Shown here: one piece after another, positions 44,508-52,037 of the stretch | Numbering within the stretch: the stretch's first letter is position 1 | How the letters are laid out: every line of letters begins with the position of its first letter | Source: CAVVKW01 sp963749035 | GTDB lineage: Bacteria > Verrucomicrobiota > Verrucomicrobiia > Chthoniobacterales > JAATET01 | Length of the DNA stretch: 64,000 bases | NCBI GenBank assembly: GCA_963749035.1 | Contig: CAVVKW010000004.1 | Span: 1,488,001 to 1,552,000, forward strand | Direction: 5' to 3' | Position numbers and translations under genes: made by a program | Notes under the pieces: generated by a model | What the model saw: the letters and a program-made list of their open reading frames with translations, nothing else | Told to the model about the DNA's origin: nothing | Databases searched by the model: none

Positions 44508-46223
44508 TCACTTAAACACCGCATCCACCCCCATCGCGCTCTTCCGCAGAAACTTCGGCAGTGCCTTCTGATGCCGCACCTTGAATAACCGGTAAACCCA
44601 CGACAGCACCCGCAAAGTAAACAACCGATCATACACCGTCCGATACTCGGGTTGGTTCCGGATCACCAACCGGCTCACCCAGGCGATCGTCCGCCGCTTC
44701 ACGTGCGTCGGTGCAAACGACGTCCGCACCCGGTATCGCTGCCGCACCTTCCGGGGCCACCGCTTCTTATATCTGCGCTTCGCCTCTTCGATGACCTCCC
44801 CAAGCTCCGGTTCGAATGGCAGCAGGTAATACCGCCGCGCCAGCAGAACGATGTGAAACGTGTCCCGCATGAATCGAATGTCCTCCATCGGCAATCCCGC
44901 CACCTCCGCGCACGCCTCCATCCGTTCGAAATTTCCGAAAGCCGCTTCCCCCGCCCGAATCGCCCGCTCCGGGTCGTGCACGAAGTGCGACAGCACCTTT
45001 CGCGTCGCGTCGTTGATGAAAATCGTGTCCCAGTAAACCTGCAGCAGCGGCGGAATGCGCACCCGCCGGAAATACAGACGCTGCCGCGCAAACTCCTCGA
45101 TGTAGAGCAGCTCCCGCACGACCTCGTCCGAACGCCGCAGCAACTCCAACGTCGCCGCCGCCCGCTCCCCGCCCACGTAGCGCTCCACCGATTCCTCCAC
45201 CGACAGCCGATCCTTCACCACCCCGATCGCCGCCGCCACGTTCAGCTCGATCCACACCGCGTCCGCGTCCAAAAACGCCAGCCGCCGCCAGCCGTGCCAC
45301 CCCCCGGTCTGACACCACACCGACATCCCGATCACCCCCGTCGCGCCCGCCAACTCCTTCGCGTAGTGCTCGCAGTCCCACCCGATGAACGACGGATACT
45401 CCCCCGCGCCCTCGTATTCCCGGCGCGCCTGAAACTCGATGATCTTCGGCAGATCGATCCGGAAAAATTGACGGTTCAGCGACAGATACCGGAAAAAATC
45501 AGATTCCCCGTATTTCATCGAGACCACCAGCGCCCGCGAGTCGATCCCCTCCACCGCCCGCGACAACCGCAGCGGATTCCAGATCAAATCGCCGATCAGA
45601 TGCGCCCCCACCGTCCACGTCCGCAGCACCAACCGCCGTCCCGCCTTCTCAAACACCGGCAACAATTCCCGCAGCAGCCGGTTCACCGCGTCCGCCGAGC
45701 GCAGCATCAGCCGACTCCGCAACCGCCCCTCCACGTCCAACCCATCACTTTCACCGATTCGCAGAATCACCCCGTCCACTTCCGGGAAATCCGCCAGAAA
45801 TCTCCCCACCAGCGCCGCGTACCACTCCCGTGCCGACGATTGCGATTTCCCGAGCCGACGATCCACCGCCGCCGTCGTCGTCAAATAATCCGACGTAACG
45901 TAAATCCCCAGACCGGCCCCGCGGATCACGGCGAAAACTCTCCGAAACCGCTCCCGCATCCCCGCAATCTCGATCCGCACCTCGTCTTCATACCAACCGT
46001 CCTCCGCCAGATGCGCCACGTCGTCTAACGTCACCGCGGTGAATCCCAGCTCCCGCACCCGCTCCGCGAAGACCCCCATCTCCGCCTCGATCTCCGCCCA
46101 CTGCGCATCCGCTGCGTCTCCCACCAGCTCCAGATGATCAAACGGAACCTTCGACCAATTGATCCGCCTCTTCCGGTAACCGCGAAAAAACGGCCCGATC
46201 CCATCAATCAGCGCAAGCTCCAT
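44508..46223 (-). CDS. Large protein of unknown function, possible TIM-barrel glycosidase relative
   Basis: A 571-residue cytoplasmic-looking protein (no signal from the chosen ATG, MELALIDGIG). I do not recognise the family with confidence. It begins with a hydrolase-barrel-like layout (FTAVTLDDVAHL, GLGIYVTSDYL, VDGVILRIGESDGLD, RLVLRTWTVGAHL, LVVSMKYGESDFF), where strand ends carry acidic residues as in glycoside hydrolase barrels. The C-terminal 120 residues are Arg/Lys-rich and helical. Upstream in-frame codons to 46424 are rejected: the extra 67 residues are basic and lie in the mscS leader. It is divergent from mscS. Confidence 0.5.
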   Translation of the reverse strand: MELALIDGIGPFFRGYRKRRINWSKVPFDHLELVGDAADAQWAEIEAEMGVFAERVRELGFTAVTLDDVAHLAEDGWYEDEVRIEIAGMRERFRRVFAVIRGAGLGIYVTSDYLTTTAAVDRRLGKSQSSAREWYAALVGRFLADFPEVDGVILRIGESDGLDVEGRLRSRLMLRSADAVNRLLRELLPVFEKAGRRLVLRTWTVGAHLIGDLIWNPLRLSRAVEGIDSRALVVSMKYGESDFFRYLSLNRQFFRIDLPKIIEFQARREYEGAGEYPSFIGWDCEHYAKELAGATGVIGMSVWCQTGGWHGWRRLAFLDADAVWIELNVAAAIGVVKDRLSVEESVERYVGGERAAATLELLRRSDEVVRELLYIEEFARQRLYFRRVRIPPLLQVYWDTIFINDATRKVLSHFVHDPERAIRAGEAAFGNFERMEACAEVAGLPMEDIRFMRDTFHIVLLARRYYLLPFEPELGEVIEEAKRRYKKRWPRKVRQRYRVRTSFAPTHVKRRTIAWVSRLVIRNQPEYRTVYDRLFTLRVLSWVYRLFKVRHQKALPKFLRKSAMGVDAVFK

Positions 46224-46335
46224 AGAAACGAGCCGCACCGTCGCTGACTTCTCCCTCGAACGAAACCCGAAAATTTGCACCCGCGCGGGCTTGACCTCCA
46301 CCCTCGCTCGCGCGACAGAGACACCCCCCGCTCCC

Positions 46336-47781
46336 ATGTCACGCATCTTCATCGTTCTTCTCGTTACGGCTCTCCTGCCGAGCGCCTTCCCGCAAGAAAC
46401 CCCCGGCAACCGCCGCACCGGCAACCCGCTCGCCCCCTCCTACCCCGCCGCCACCGAAACGGCCGCCGCCACCGCCGAGGAGACCGTCACCCCCGAGCCC
46501 ACGCCAACCCCCGAGCCCACCCCGCTCCCCGCGCAGGAAGCCGTCACCACCGCCGTCAAAGCCGTCACCGAGAAGGTCGAAAACGTCACCGACGCCGTCA
46601 CCCGCGACCGCAAGGCGGCCCGCTCCGTCACCCTCCAATTTCGGAGAGTGCTCGAGACCGACTTTTTCGGATTCACGCTCGGACAGCTTCTCTCGAGTTT
46701 CTGCATTCTCCTCGCCTTTCTCGCCTTCCGCGGGATCGTGATCAGCCTCATCTTACGCGGTTTGCGACGACTCGCCGCCCGGAAGAAAAACAAGCTCAAC
46801 GAAGACGTTCTCATCGCCATCGAGCGACCCCTCTCGCTTTTCCTTCTTCTCCTCGGCATCTACCTCGCCGTCATCATTCTTCCGCTCGAGGCCACCGTCA
46901 TTCGCTTCGCCGGCAACGTCATCCGCGCCGCCGGCATGGCGACCATCGTCTGGGCCCTCGTCCGGCTCACCGACCTGATCGCCAATCAGATCGGCGACCG
47001 CCTCGGGAGCCGCCCCGGATCCGCCGCCGCCGGTTTCGCCCCCCTCATCAAGCGGACTCTCCGGATCTTCGTTCTCATCGTCGGCGTCCTCATGGTTGTC
47101 GACAACCTCGGCTACAACTTGACCGGCCTCATCGCCACCCTCGGCCTCGGCACGGCCGCCGTGGCCCTCGCCGCCCAGGACTCCATTAAAAATGGCTTCG
47201 GCGCCTTCATGATCGTCCTCGACCGCCCCTTCAAGGTCGGCGATTGGATCCAAGTCGGAGACAAAATCGACGGCAACGTCGAATCCATCGGTCTCCGCTC
47301 GACCAAGGTCCGCACCTTCCCAAAGACCATCGTCTCGATCCCGAACGGCGTCCTCGCCAACGAGTCGATCGACAACTGGTCGAAGATGCCCAAACGCCGC
47401 GTCAAGCAGACCGTGGGCGTCACCTACGAATCCACCGCCGCCGACATGGAAGGCCTCGTCGAAGACATCCGCGATCTTCTCCGCGCCGACGAGGGCGTTC
47501 ACCCCGAGTTCATCCTCGTCAATTTCACCGACTTCGGACCCAGCTCGCTCGACATCCTCGTTTACTACTTCACGCGCAGCACCGCCTGGCTCGAATACAT
47601 GGACGTCCGCCAGCGGATCAACTGCAAGATCATGCGCGCCATTCACAACCGCGGGCTCACCATCGCCTTTCCCAGCACCACCCTGTATCTCGACGGCCCC
47701 GTTGCCAGCCGCCTCGCCAATCAGCCCTACGAGTCCCGCTGGGACCTCGGCGCTACCCGCGAAGTCGACTCGCCAAATTGA
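46336..47781 (+). CDS. mscS: MscS-family mechanosensitive channel
   Basis: A 481-residue channel. A signal peptide (MSRIFIVLLVTALLPSAFPQ) and a Pro/Thr/Glu-rich periplasmic segment (30-105) precede the membrane part. Helices follow (LLSSFCILLAFLAFRGIVIS, LFLLLLGIYLAVIILPL and others), then the pore helix ATLGLGTAAVALAAQDSIKN and the MscS beta domain RPFKVGDWIQVGD, KTIVSIPNGVLANESIDNWS. It protects against osmotic downshock. The extended exported N-terminus is larger than that of E. coli MscS (286 aa). Confidence 0.92.
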   Translation: MSRIFIVLLVTALLPSAFPQETPGNRRTGNPLAPSYPAATETAAATAEETVTPEPTPTPEPTPLPAQEAVTTAVKAVTEKVENVTDAVTRDRKAARSVTLQFRRVLETDFFGFTLGQLLSSFCILLAFLAFRGIVISLILRGLRRLAARKKNKLNEDVLIAIERPLSLFLLLLGIYLAVIILPLEATVIRFAGNVIRAAGMATIVWALVRLTDLIANQIGDRLGSRPGSAAAGFAPLIKRTLRIFVLIVGVLMVVDNLGYNLTGLIATLGLGTAAVALAAQDSIKNGFGAFMIVLDRPFKVGDWIQVGDKIDGNVESIGLRSTKVRTFPKTIVSIPNGVLANESIDNWSKMPKRRVKQTVGVTYESTAADMEGLVEDIRDLLRADEGVHPEFILVNFTDFGPSSLDILVYYFTRSTAWLEYMDVRQRINCKIMRAIHNRGLTIAFPSTTLYLDGPVASRLANQPYESRWDLGATREVDSPN

Positions 47782-47804
47782 ACGCCACCCCTTAACAATC
47801 GTTC

Positions 47805-48263
47805 ATGAGATTCACCGCTTCCCTCCTCGCCATCGGCACGGTGCTTTCCCTCAGCTCTTGTTCCACCGGTGGCGGAGGCCTTGGTGGGCTCGGAATCCCC
47901 GGTTTCGGCGAGTCGCGGTCCTCCCGCCAAGTTTACGACGACCGCTACGACCGGCGCCGCGACGGGTATTACGATGACCGTCGCGACGACTATTATGACG
48001 ACCGCGACGACGTTTACGTCGAACGCCGCGAAGTGCGAGGGGCCGACGATGACCGCCAGGATGAGATCGAGCGCCAGCGCGAGCAAGACCGCCGCGCCGC
48101 TCGCCTCAACGAGCGCTCCCAGAACCAACAGCAGACCGCCGCCGAGCAACAACGCATCGCCGATCAGCAGCAGGAACGCGCCGACCGTCTGCGCGAACGT
48201 CAGCGCGAGATCAAGAAAGAGAAAAAGCAGGACCGCAAAAAAGAGAAGCGCGACACCGACTAG
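47805..48263 (+). CDS. Small lipoprotein rich in Asp, Arg and Tyr
   Basis: A 152-residue lipoprotein with lipobox LSLSSC (Cys19). A Gly-rich spacer is followed by Asp/Arg/Tyr repeats (DRYDRRRDGYYDDRRDDYYD) and a long charged Gln/Glu/Arg/Lys helix (QDEIERQREQDRRAARL, EKKQDRKKEKR), probably a coiled coil. Function unknown; it resembles envelope proteins that keep the outer membrane attached or act as spacers only in general style. It follows mscS by 23 bases, so the two may be co-transcribed. Confidence 0.6.
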   Translation: MRFTASLLAIGTVLSLSSCSTGGGGLGGLGIPGFGESRSSRQVYDDRYDRRRDGYYDDRRDDYYDDRDDVYVERREVRGADDDRQDEIERQREQDRRAARLNERSQNQQQTAAEQQRIADQQQERADRLRERQREIKKEKKQDRKKEKRDTD

Positions 48264-48301
48264 TTCGGCCGGTCCCGCCGCGGGCTGCTCTGCAAAAGCA
48301 A

Positions 48302-48325
48302 AGCGGCCCCATTGCTGGGGCCGCT
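48302..48325 (-). terminator. Hairpin terminator between convergent lipoprotein genes
   Basis: A 9-base-pair perfect stem AGCGGCCCC / GGGGCCGCT with a 6-base loop, in the gap between two convergent genes. On the minus strand the stem is followed by TTTGCTTTTGC, moderately T-rich, so it best terminates the 105-residue lipoprotein gene; it may act in both directions. Confidence 0.7.
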
Positions 48326-48351
48326 CGCGTCAAGTCACGTTAGATTGCCGA

Positions 48352-48669
48352 TCAGTCGGCGGATTCGCGGACAGCGTCAGCCTGCTCTTCGGTCTGGTCG
48401 GCCTTTTCTTCCGCCATCTCGCGGGTGGCGTCCGCCCGCTCTTCCGTCGCGTCTTCGGCTGGCTCCGCCATGTTGTCGGCGGCCTCCTCCATCGAATCGG
48501 CTTTCGCTTCGGCGGATTCGCGCGTTGCGTCCGCCTGCTCTTCCATGGCGTCGGCCTTCTGTTCAGCGGCGTCTTCGCGCGCATTCTCCTGGGCGGAATC
48601 GCATCCGACAGCGAAGAGAAGTGAGCCAGCAGCGAGAGCGGTGAAAAGTGAAGTGGAGGATAATTTCAT
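48352..48669 (-). CDS. Lipoprotein with Ala/Glu-rich 11-residue repeats
   Basis: A 105-residue lipoprotein with lipobox LFAVGC (Cys23). The rest is one repetitive amphipathic helix without Pro except once: EEQADATRESAE, EERADATREMAE and EEQADAVRESAD mark three copies, each extended by KAD. The 11-residue periodicity recalls LEA- or apolipoprotein-type right-handed coils. A periplasmic spacer or stress role is a guess. Convergent with the Asp/Arg/Tyr-rich lipoprotein and ended by the shared hairpin. Confidence 0.65.
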   Translation of the reverse strand: MKLSSTSLFTALAAGSLLFAVGCDSAQENAREDAAEQKADAMEEQADATRESAEAKADSMEEAADNMAEPAEDATEERADATREMAEEKADQTEEQADAVRESAD

Positions 48670-48776
48670 AAAGTCTATTTATAGTTCACCCTCCTTTCGC
48701 ACCAAGCTCCAAAGTCGGACTTGTCGAAATCGATCCGCCGAGCGGCTGATCTAGCCCGCACCGCGCTTTCGATCGA

Positions 48777-49244
48777 TCAACCCACCTCACCCGCCGCCGC
48801 GCGAGTGCGGTTTCGCAGCACCGTTGCCGCACTCTTCATCCGAGTCAGGATGTAATAAACCGTCTGGCTCCGCTGGCGCACCAGATCCGCGCCCACGATC
48901 TTTGGCACAAAATCCGCCGGCACCTCCAGCACCTCCGGGATCGTGCAACCGTCGAGACCCTTGCAAAGAATCGCCGTCATCGCCTTGGTCAGCGTCTGGA
49001 CCTGCGGCCCGAGCGTCACCCGGTAGTGCGCCCCACCGTCCTCGTCGACCCTCAGAAAAACACCGACCGTGTCAGTGCATTCCTCATCCTTGCGCACGTC
49101 CTCCAGATCAAACGTTTCCCCCGCCTTCGGTCCCTGCGCTTCACCCTGATCCGCGTAAGTGATCAACGTCTCCCGTTTTTCGGGATCCGGCAGCATCTCG
49201 AAAAGGTCCACGATTTTCTGCAATTTTTCAGGATAGGCACTCAT
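48777..49244 (-). CDS. sufE: SufE-type sulfur acceptor
   Basis: A 155-residue SufE. It starts YPEKLQKIVDLFEMLPDPEKRE, has the active cysteine in DEECTDTVGVFLRVDEDG and the helical C-terminal part MTAILCKGLDGCTIPEVLEV. SufE takes persulfide from SufS and gives it to SufB. The sufBCD operon lies 5 kb away and no sufS is in the window. It sits downstream of the rhodanese gene with heptamer repeats directly before its ATG. Confidence 0.9.
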   Translation of the reverse strand: MSAYPEKLQKIVDLFEMLPDPEKRETLITYADQGEAQGPKAGETFDLEDVRKDEECTDTVGVFLRVDEDGGAHYRVTLGPQVQTLTKAMTAILCKGLDGCTIPEVLEVPADFVPKIVGADLVRQRSQTVYYILTRMKSAATVLRNRTRAAAGEVG

Positions 49245-49245
49245 T

Positions 49246-49278
49246 CAATCCGCAATCCGCAATCCGCAATCCGCAATC
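49246..49278. repeat. Tandem 7-base repeat before sufE
   Basis: Four complete copies of CAATCCG (49246-49273) and a partial fifth. They occupy nearly all of the 35-base gap between the rhodanese stop and the sufE ATG, where the ribosome-binding site should be. Copy-number change would alter spacing. Confidence 0.7.
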
Positions 49279-49279
49279 T

Positions 49280-50134
49280 TCAGGCTCCCTTCGCGATCGG
49301 AGCGCGCACCCGGTTCCCCCACTCGGTCCAGGAGCCGTCGTAATTTCGCACGTTCTCGTAGCCGAGCAGGTAGGTCAGCACGAACCACGTGTGGCTCGAC
49401 CGCTCACCGATCCGGCAATACGCCACCACGTCCGAGCCCGGAGTCAGCCCCGCCTCGCCCTCGTAGATCTCACGCAACTCGTCAGCGGTCTTGAACGTCG
49501 CATCGTCGTTCGTCGCTTTTTTCCATGGCACGCTCTTCGCGCCCGGAATGTGCCCACCGCGAAGGACACCCTCCTGCGGATACTCCGGCATGTGCGTCAC
49601 CTCACCGACGAACTCGCCGGGAGAACGCACGTCGATCAATGGCTTCCCGGCCTCACTCTGCGCCAAAGCCTCCTCGTAAAACGCCCGAATTTCCTCGTCC
49701 TTCCGCTCCGCCGGCACCGGATACTCGACCGGTTCCAACTTCGGCACGTCGCGAGTCATCGGTTTCCCCTCCGACTTCCACTTGTCACGACCGCCGTCCA
49801 TGATTTTAACCTTGTCGTGACCATACAGGCGGAACGCCCACAGCGCGTAGCACGACCACCAGTTCGACTTGTCCCCGTAAAAAACCACCGTGGTGTCCGG
49901 ACCGATTCCGTTTTTGGAGCAAAGCTCTGCAAACGCCTCCGGCGAAATGTAATCCCGCACCGTCTGATCCTGCAGGTCCCCTCGCCAATCGATGTGAACC
50001 GCCCCCGGCACGTGACCCGTGCTGTAAAGGAGAACGTCCTCGTTGCTCTCGACGATCCGAATATCGGGATCGTCAAGATGTTCGGCCACCCAATCGGTGG
50101 TCACCAAGGCTTCGGGATGTGCGTATTCATTCAT
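49280..50134 (-). CDS. Two-domain rhodanese (thiosulfate/3-mercaptopyruvate sulfurtransferase)
   Basis: A 284-residue sulfurtransferase with two rhodanese domains. The N-terminal domain (IRIVESNEDVLLYSTGHVPG) is inactive; the C-terminal has the active Cys in DVVAYCRIGERSSHTWFVL with the CRIGERS loop typical of thiosulfate sulfurtransferase. It mobilises sulfane sulfur and fits beside sufE as a sulfur-supply gene. Same strand and 35 bases from sufE. Confidence 0.9.
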   Translation of the reverse strand: MNEYAHPEALVTTDWVAEHLDDPDIRIVESNEDVLLYSTGHVPGAVHIDWRGDLQDQTVRDYISPEAFAELCSKNGIGPDTTVVFYGDKSNWWSCYALWAFRLYGHDKVKIMDGGRDKWKSEGKPMTRDVPKLEPVEYPVPAERKDEEIRAFYEEALAQSEAGKPLIDVRSPGEFVGEVTHMPEYPQEGVLRGGHIPGAKSVPWKKATNDDATFKTADELREIYEGEAGLTPGSDVVAYCRIGERSSHTWFVLTYLLGYENVRNYDGSWTEWGNRVRAPIAKGA

Positions 50135-50234
50135 AAAAATTTTGTTAATGGGAAAGAGAACTCAACCATCCAACGCCCCACCGATCCGCTCAAGCGCATT
50201 CGTCGATACCACCAACCCGAACTTGGCAGACGAT

Positions 50235-50366
50235 ATGAACACAATGAAAGCACTTCTCATCTTGTCTGCCGCCCTCGTCCTAATCGGAACCTTTGGTGCG
50301 TGCACCACCAATGCATCCCTCGACAGCGACCCCGTGGACGTCAGCGGTCGCGGCGAGCTCGAGTAA
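50235..50366 (+). CDS. 43-residue small lipoprotein
   Basis: ATG at 50235. The peptide is almost entirely a lipoprotein signal (KALLILSAALVLIGTFGAC, Cys23) followed by 20 polar, acidic residues ending GRGELE. Small lipoproteins like this are entericidin-like in size only. It lies on the opposite strand to the rhodanese gene and just before the CRISPR array. Confidence 0.5.
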   Translation: MNTMKALLILSAALVLIGTFGACTTNASLDSDPVDVSGRGELE

Positions 50367-50617
50367 GTTAGCGCGGTATGTCCGCGACAGATTCTTATTT
50401 ATCACCCTGCCTCGAAGCCGGAGTCGGCGGAGCGATTGATTGATCAAAACACCCCCCAGCATGCCTTAAAGCAGTAAGGCCATCCGTCGGGAAAAACGTT
50501 GAAGGGAAGCGCAGGCCTCCAGTCTGCGAGACGACCCGCTTAGCCGATCAACCGCGTGGTTTAGCAATAACGGAGCGACTGATCTGCCCCCGTGGGCAAT
50601 GACGCATTGCCGATCTT
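50367..50617. other. Gap between small lipoprotein and CRISPR array
   Basis: 251 bases, no gene seen. It contains an imperfect hairpin GCAGGC-CTCCA-GTCTGC and, next to the array, two overlapping perfect hairpins: TGCCC/GGGCA (50585-50598) and GCAATG/CATTGC (50596-50610). Only one can form at a time. They lie just beyond the leader-distal repeat and could end the array transcript. Confidence 0.5.
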
Positions 50618-51452
50618 GCTTCAACGGGGCCGCGCTCTCTCGAGCGTGGAGATCACCAGCGACACGAAGAAGCGGGCCGAGGCGGCACTGCTTCAACGGG
50701 GCCGCGCTCTTTCGAGCGCGGAGATGAGGGTGCGAACGTGTCGATCATCGTCGAATTGCTCCGAGCTTCAACGGGGCCGCGCTCTTTCGAGCGCGGAGAT
50801 ATGCTGGGCTCGATGGAGTGGACGGGCATTATCGCGCTTCAACGGGGCCGCGCTCTTTCGAGCGCGGAGATGGTTTGACTTCTGTCTCCGAAGTCGAACG
50901 AACGAAGGCTTCAACGGGGCCGCGCTCTTTCGAGCGCGGAAATAAGCACCGTCGAAAAAATACGTGATGACTGGCACCAAGCTTCAACGGGGCCGCGCTC
51001 TTTCGAGCGCGGAAATCGAAGACCGCGGCCGCTTCTCACATCGCCACTGGCACGCTTCAACGGGGCCGCGCTCTTTCGAGCGCGGAAATCCGCGACATCC
51101 CCGCCCGCACCTTGATCTCGCCAAGGCTTCAACGGGGCCGCGCTCTTTCGAGCGCGGAAATCTTGCAAAAGTTCGCGTTGATGAGCCGGGATTCACCGGC
51201 TTCAACGGGGCCGCGCTCTTTCGAGCGCGGAAATGATTGCGTGAGCAATACCACCGCGCCGAAACGCTCGAGCTTCAACGGGGCCGCGCTCTTTCGAGCG
51301 CGGAAATCTAAGTTGACCGGCGTTTGTTTTCCTGAATTTTGATTGCTTCAACGGGGCCGCGCTCTTTCGAGCGCGGAAATTTCCAACTTCTCGTCGCCCT
51401 TCCCGATGTCGCCTACGCTTCAACGGGGCCGCGCTCTTTCGAGCGCGGAAAT
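50618..51452 (-). CRISPR. Type I-G CRISPR array, 12 repeats and 11 spacers
   Basis: Repeats are 36 bases. On the plus strand they begin GCTTCAACGGGG, hold a perfect stem CCGCGCTC/GAGCGCGG with loop TTTC, and end GGAAAT or GGAGAT. Repeat starts: 50618, 50690, 50765, 50836, 50908, 50981, 51054, 51126, 51199, 51272, 51345, 51417. Spacers are 35-39 bases. I read the array on the minus strand: the repeat then ends GTTGAAGC, like the common TTGAAAC-type 5' handle, the cas genes lie on that side, and the repeat at 50618 is the degenerate (leader-distal) one. Repeats 1-4 end GGAGAT and 5-12 GGAAAT, marking older and newer parts. Confidence 0.96.
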
Positions 51453-51731
51453 CGCTTCGACATATCACTCTGCTAACCAACGGGCGAGTCAATAGATCGC
51501 GAGCACCGCTTTTGTCTCTGCGCCCAACCGCGCATTCCATCAAGATCCTCCTTTCAACCCGTTCAGATTCAACACGCGAGCGCTCTTAAGTCAGCTGCCA
51601 GCAACCTGGTGCTCGCGATTGAAATTTTCAAAGACCGATGCACCCCGTTTCCGACGGGAAGACCAGCACCAGATTGCGACCAGCCCGAAAAAAACTCAAT
51701 CTCCCTCGCACTCAAGTCGCTCAACGACTCG
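51453..51731 (-). promoter_or_regulatory. CRISPR leader between cas2 and the array
   Basis: 279 bases without a gene, between the cas2 stop and the first repeat. It should hold the array promoter and the integration site. A TTGACT (51487-51492, minus strand) lies 35 bases from the first repeat; I do not see a good -10 at proper spacing. Confidence 0.6.
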
Positions 51732-52022
51732 TCACACGACGTAACACGGCGCATCGAACTTCGTGTAGGGCTGCCCCAGCGCAACAATTACCCGCTCGCC
51801 ACGCGACTCACTGGGTCCCAGTCCGACGAACAAGACCTGATCCTCCTTCTGATTGATAATTTCCTTCAACTCGATCTCAAATCGCGACCGCTCCGCCGCT
51901 GACAGATCGCACTCGAAGACCGAAAATTGGAGATGCGTGCCGTAATTCTTACACGTTTTGAAGACCCGCCTCAGCCGCTTCGCGTGCCGGATGTCGTAAC
52001 TCACGATGTAGGTCGTTCTCAT
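51732..52022 (-). CDS. cas2: Cas2
   Basis: A 96-residue Cas2: MRTTYIVSYDIRHAKRLRRV holds the catalytic/metal Asp in SYDI, and GTHLQFSVFECDL is the second conserved strand. Cas2 bridges two Cas1 dimers in spacer acquisition. It follows cas4-cas1 by 15 bases. The ferredoxin-like core is complete, with no frameshift. Confidence 0.94.
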   Translation of the reverse strand: MRTTYIVSYDIRHAKRLRRVFKTCKNYGTHLQFSVFECDLSAAERSRFEIELKEIINQKEDQVLFVGLGPSESRGERVIVALGQPYTKFDAPCYVV

Positions 52023-52037
52023 CTTAAAGCCGCCGGC

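Noticed and set aside
44652..46028. 458-residue plus-strand frame
   Set aside because: Pro/Arg/His-rich shadow of the 571-residue minus-strand gene.
46224..46424. N-terminal extension of the 571-residue protein
   Set aside because: The extra 67 residues are basic and overlap the mscS start region; the ATG at 46223 is better.
50618..51452. Plus-strand transcription of the array
   Set aside because: The degenerate repeat is at the low-coordinate end, cas genes and leader are on the other side, and the minus-strand repeat ends GTTGAAGC like a 5' handle.
50592..51543. Several frames of 70-117 residues in the array
   Set aside because: Repetitive translations (FNGAALFRAR, SKERGPVE) of CRISPR repeats, not genes.
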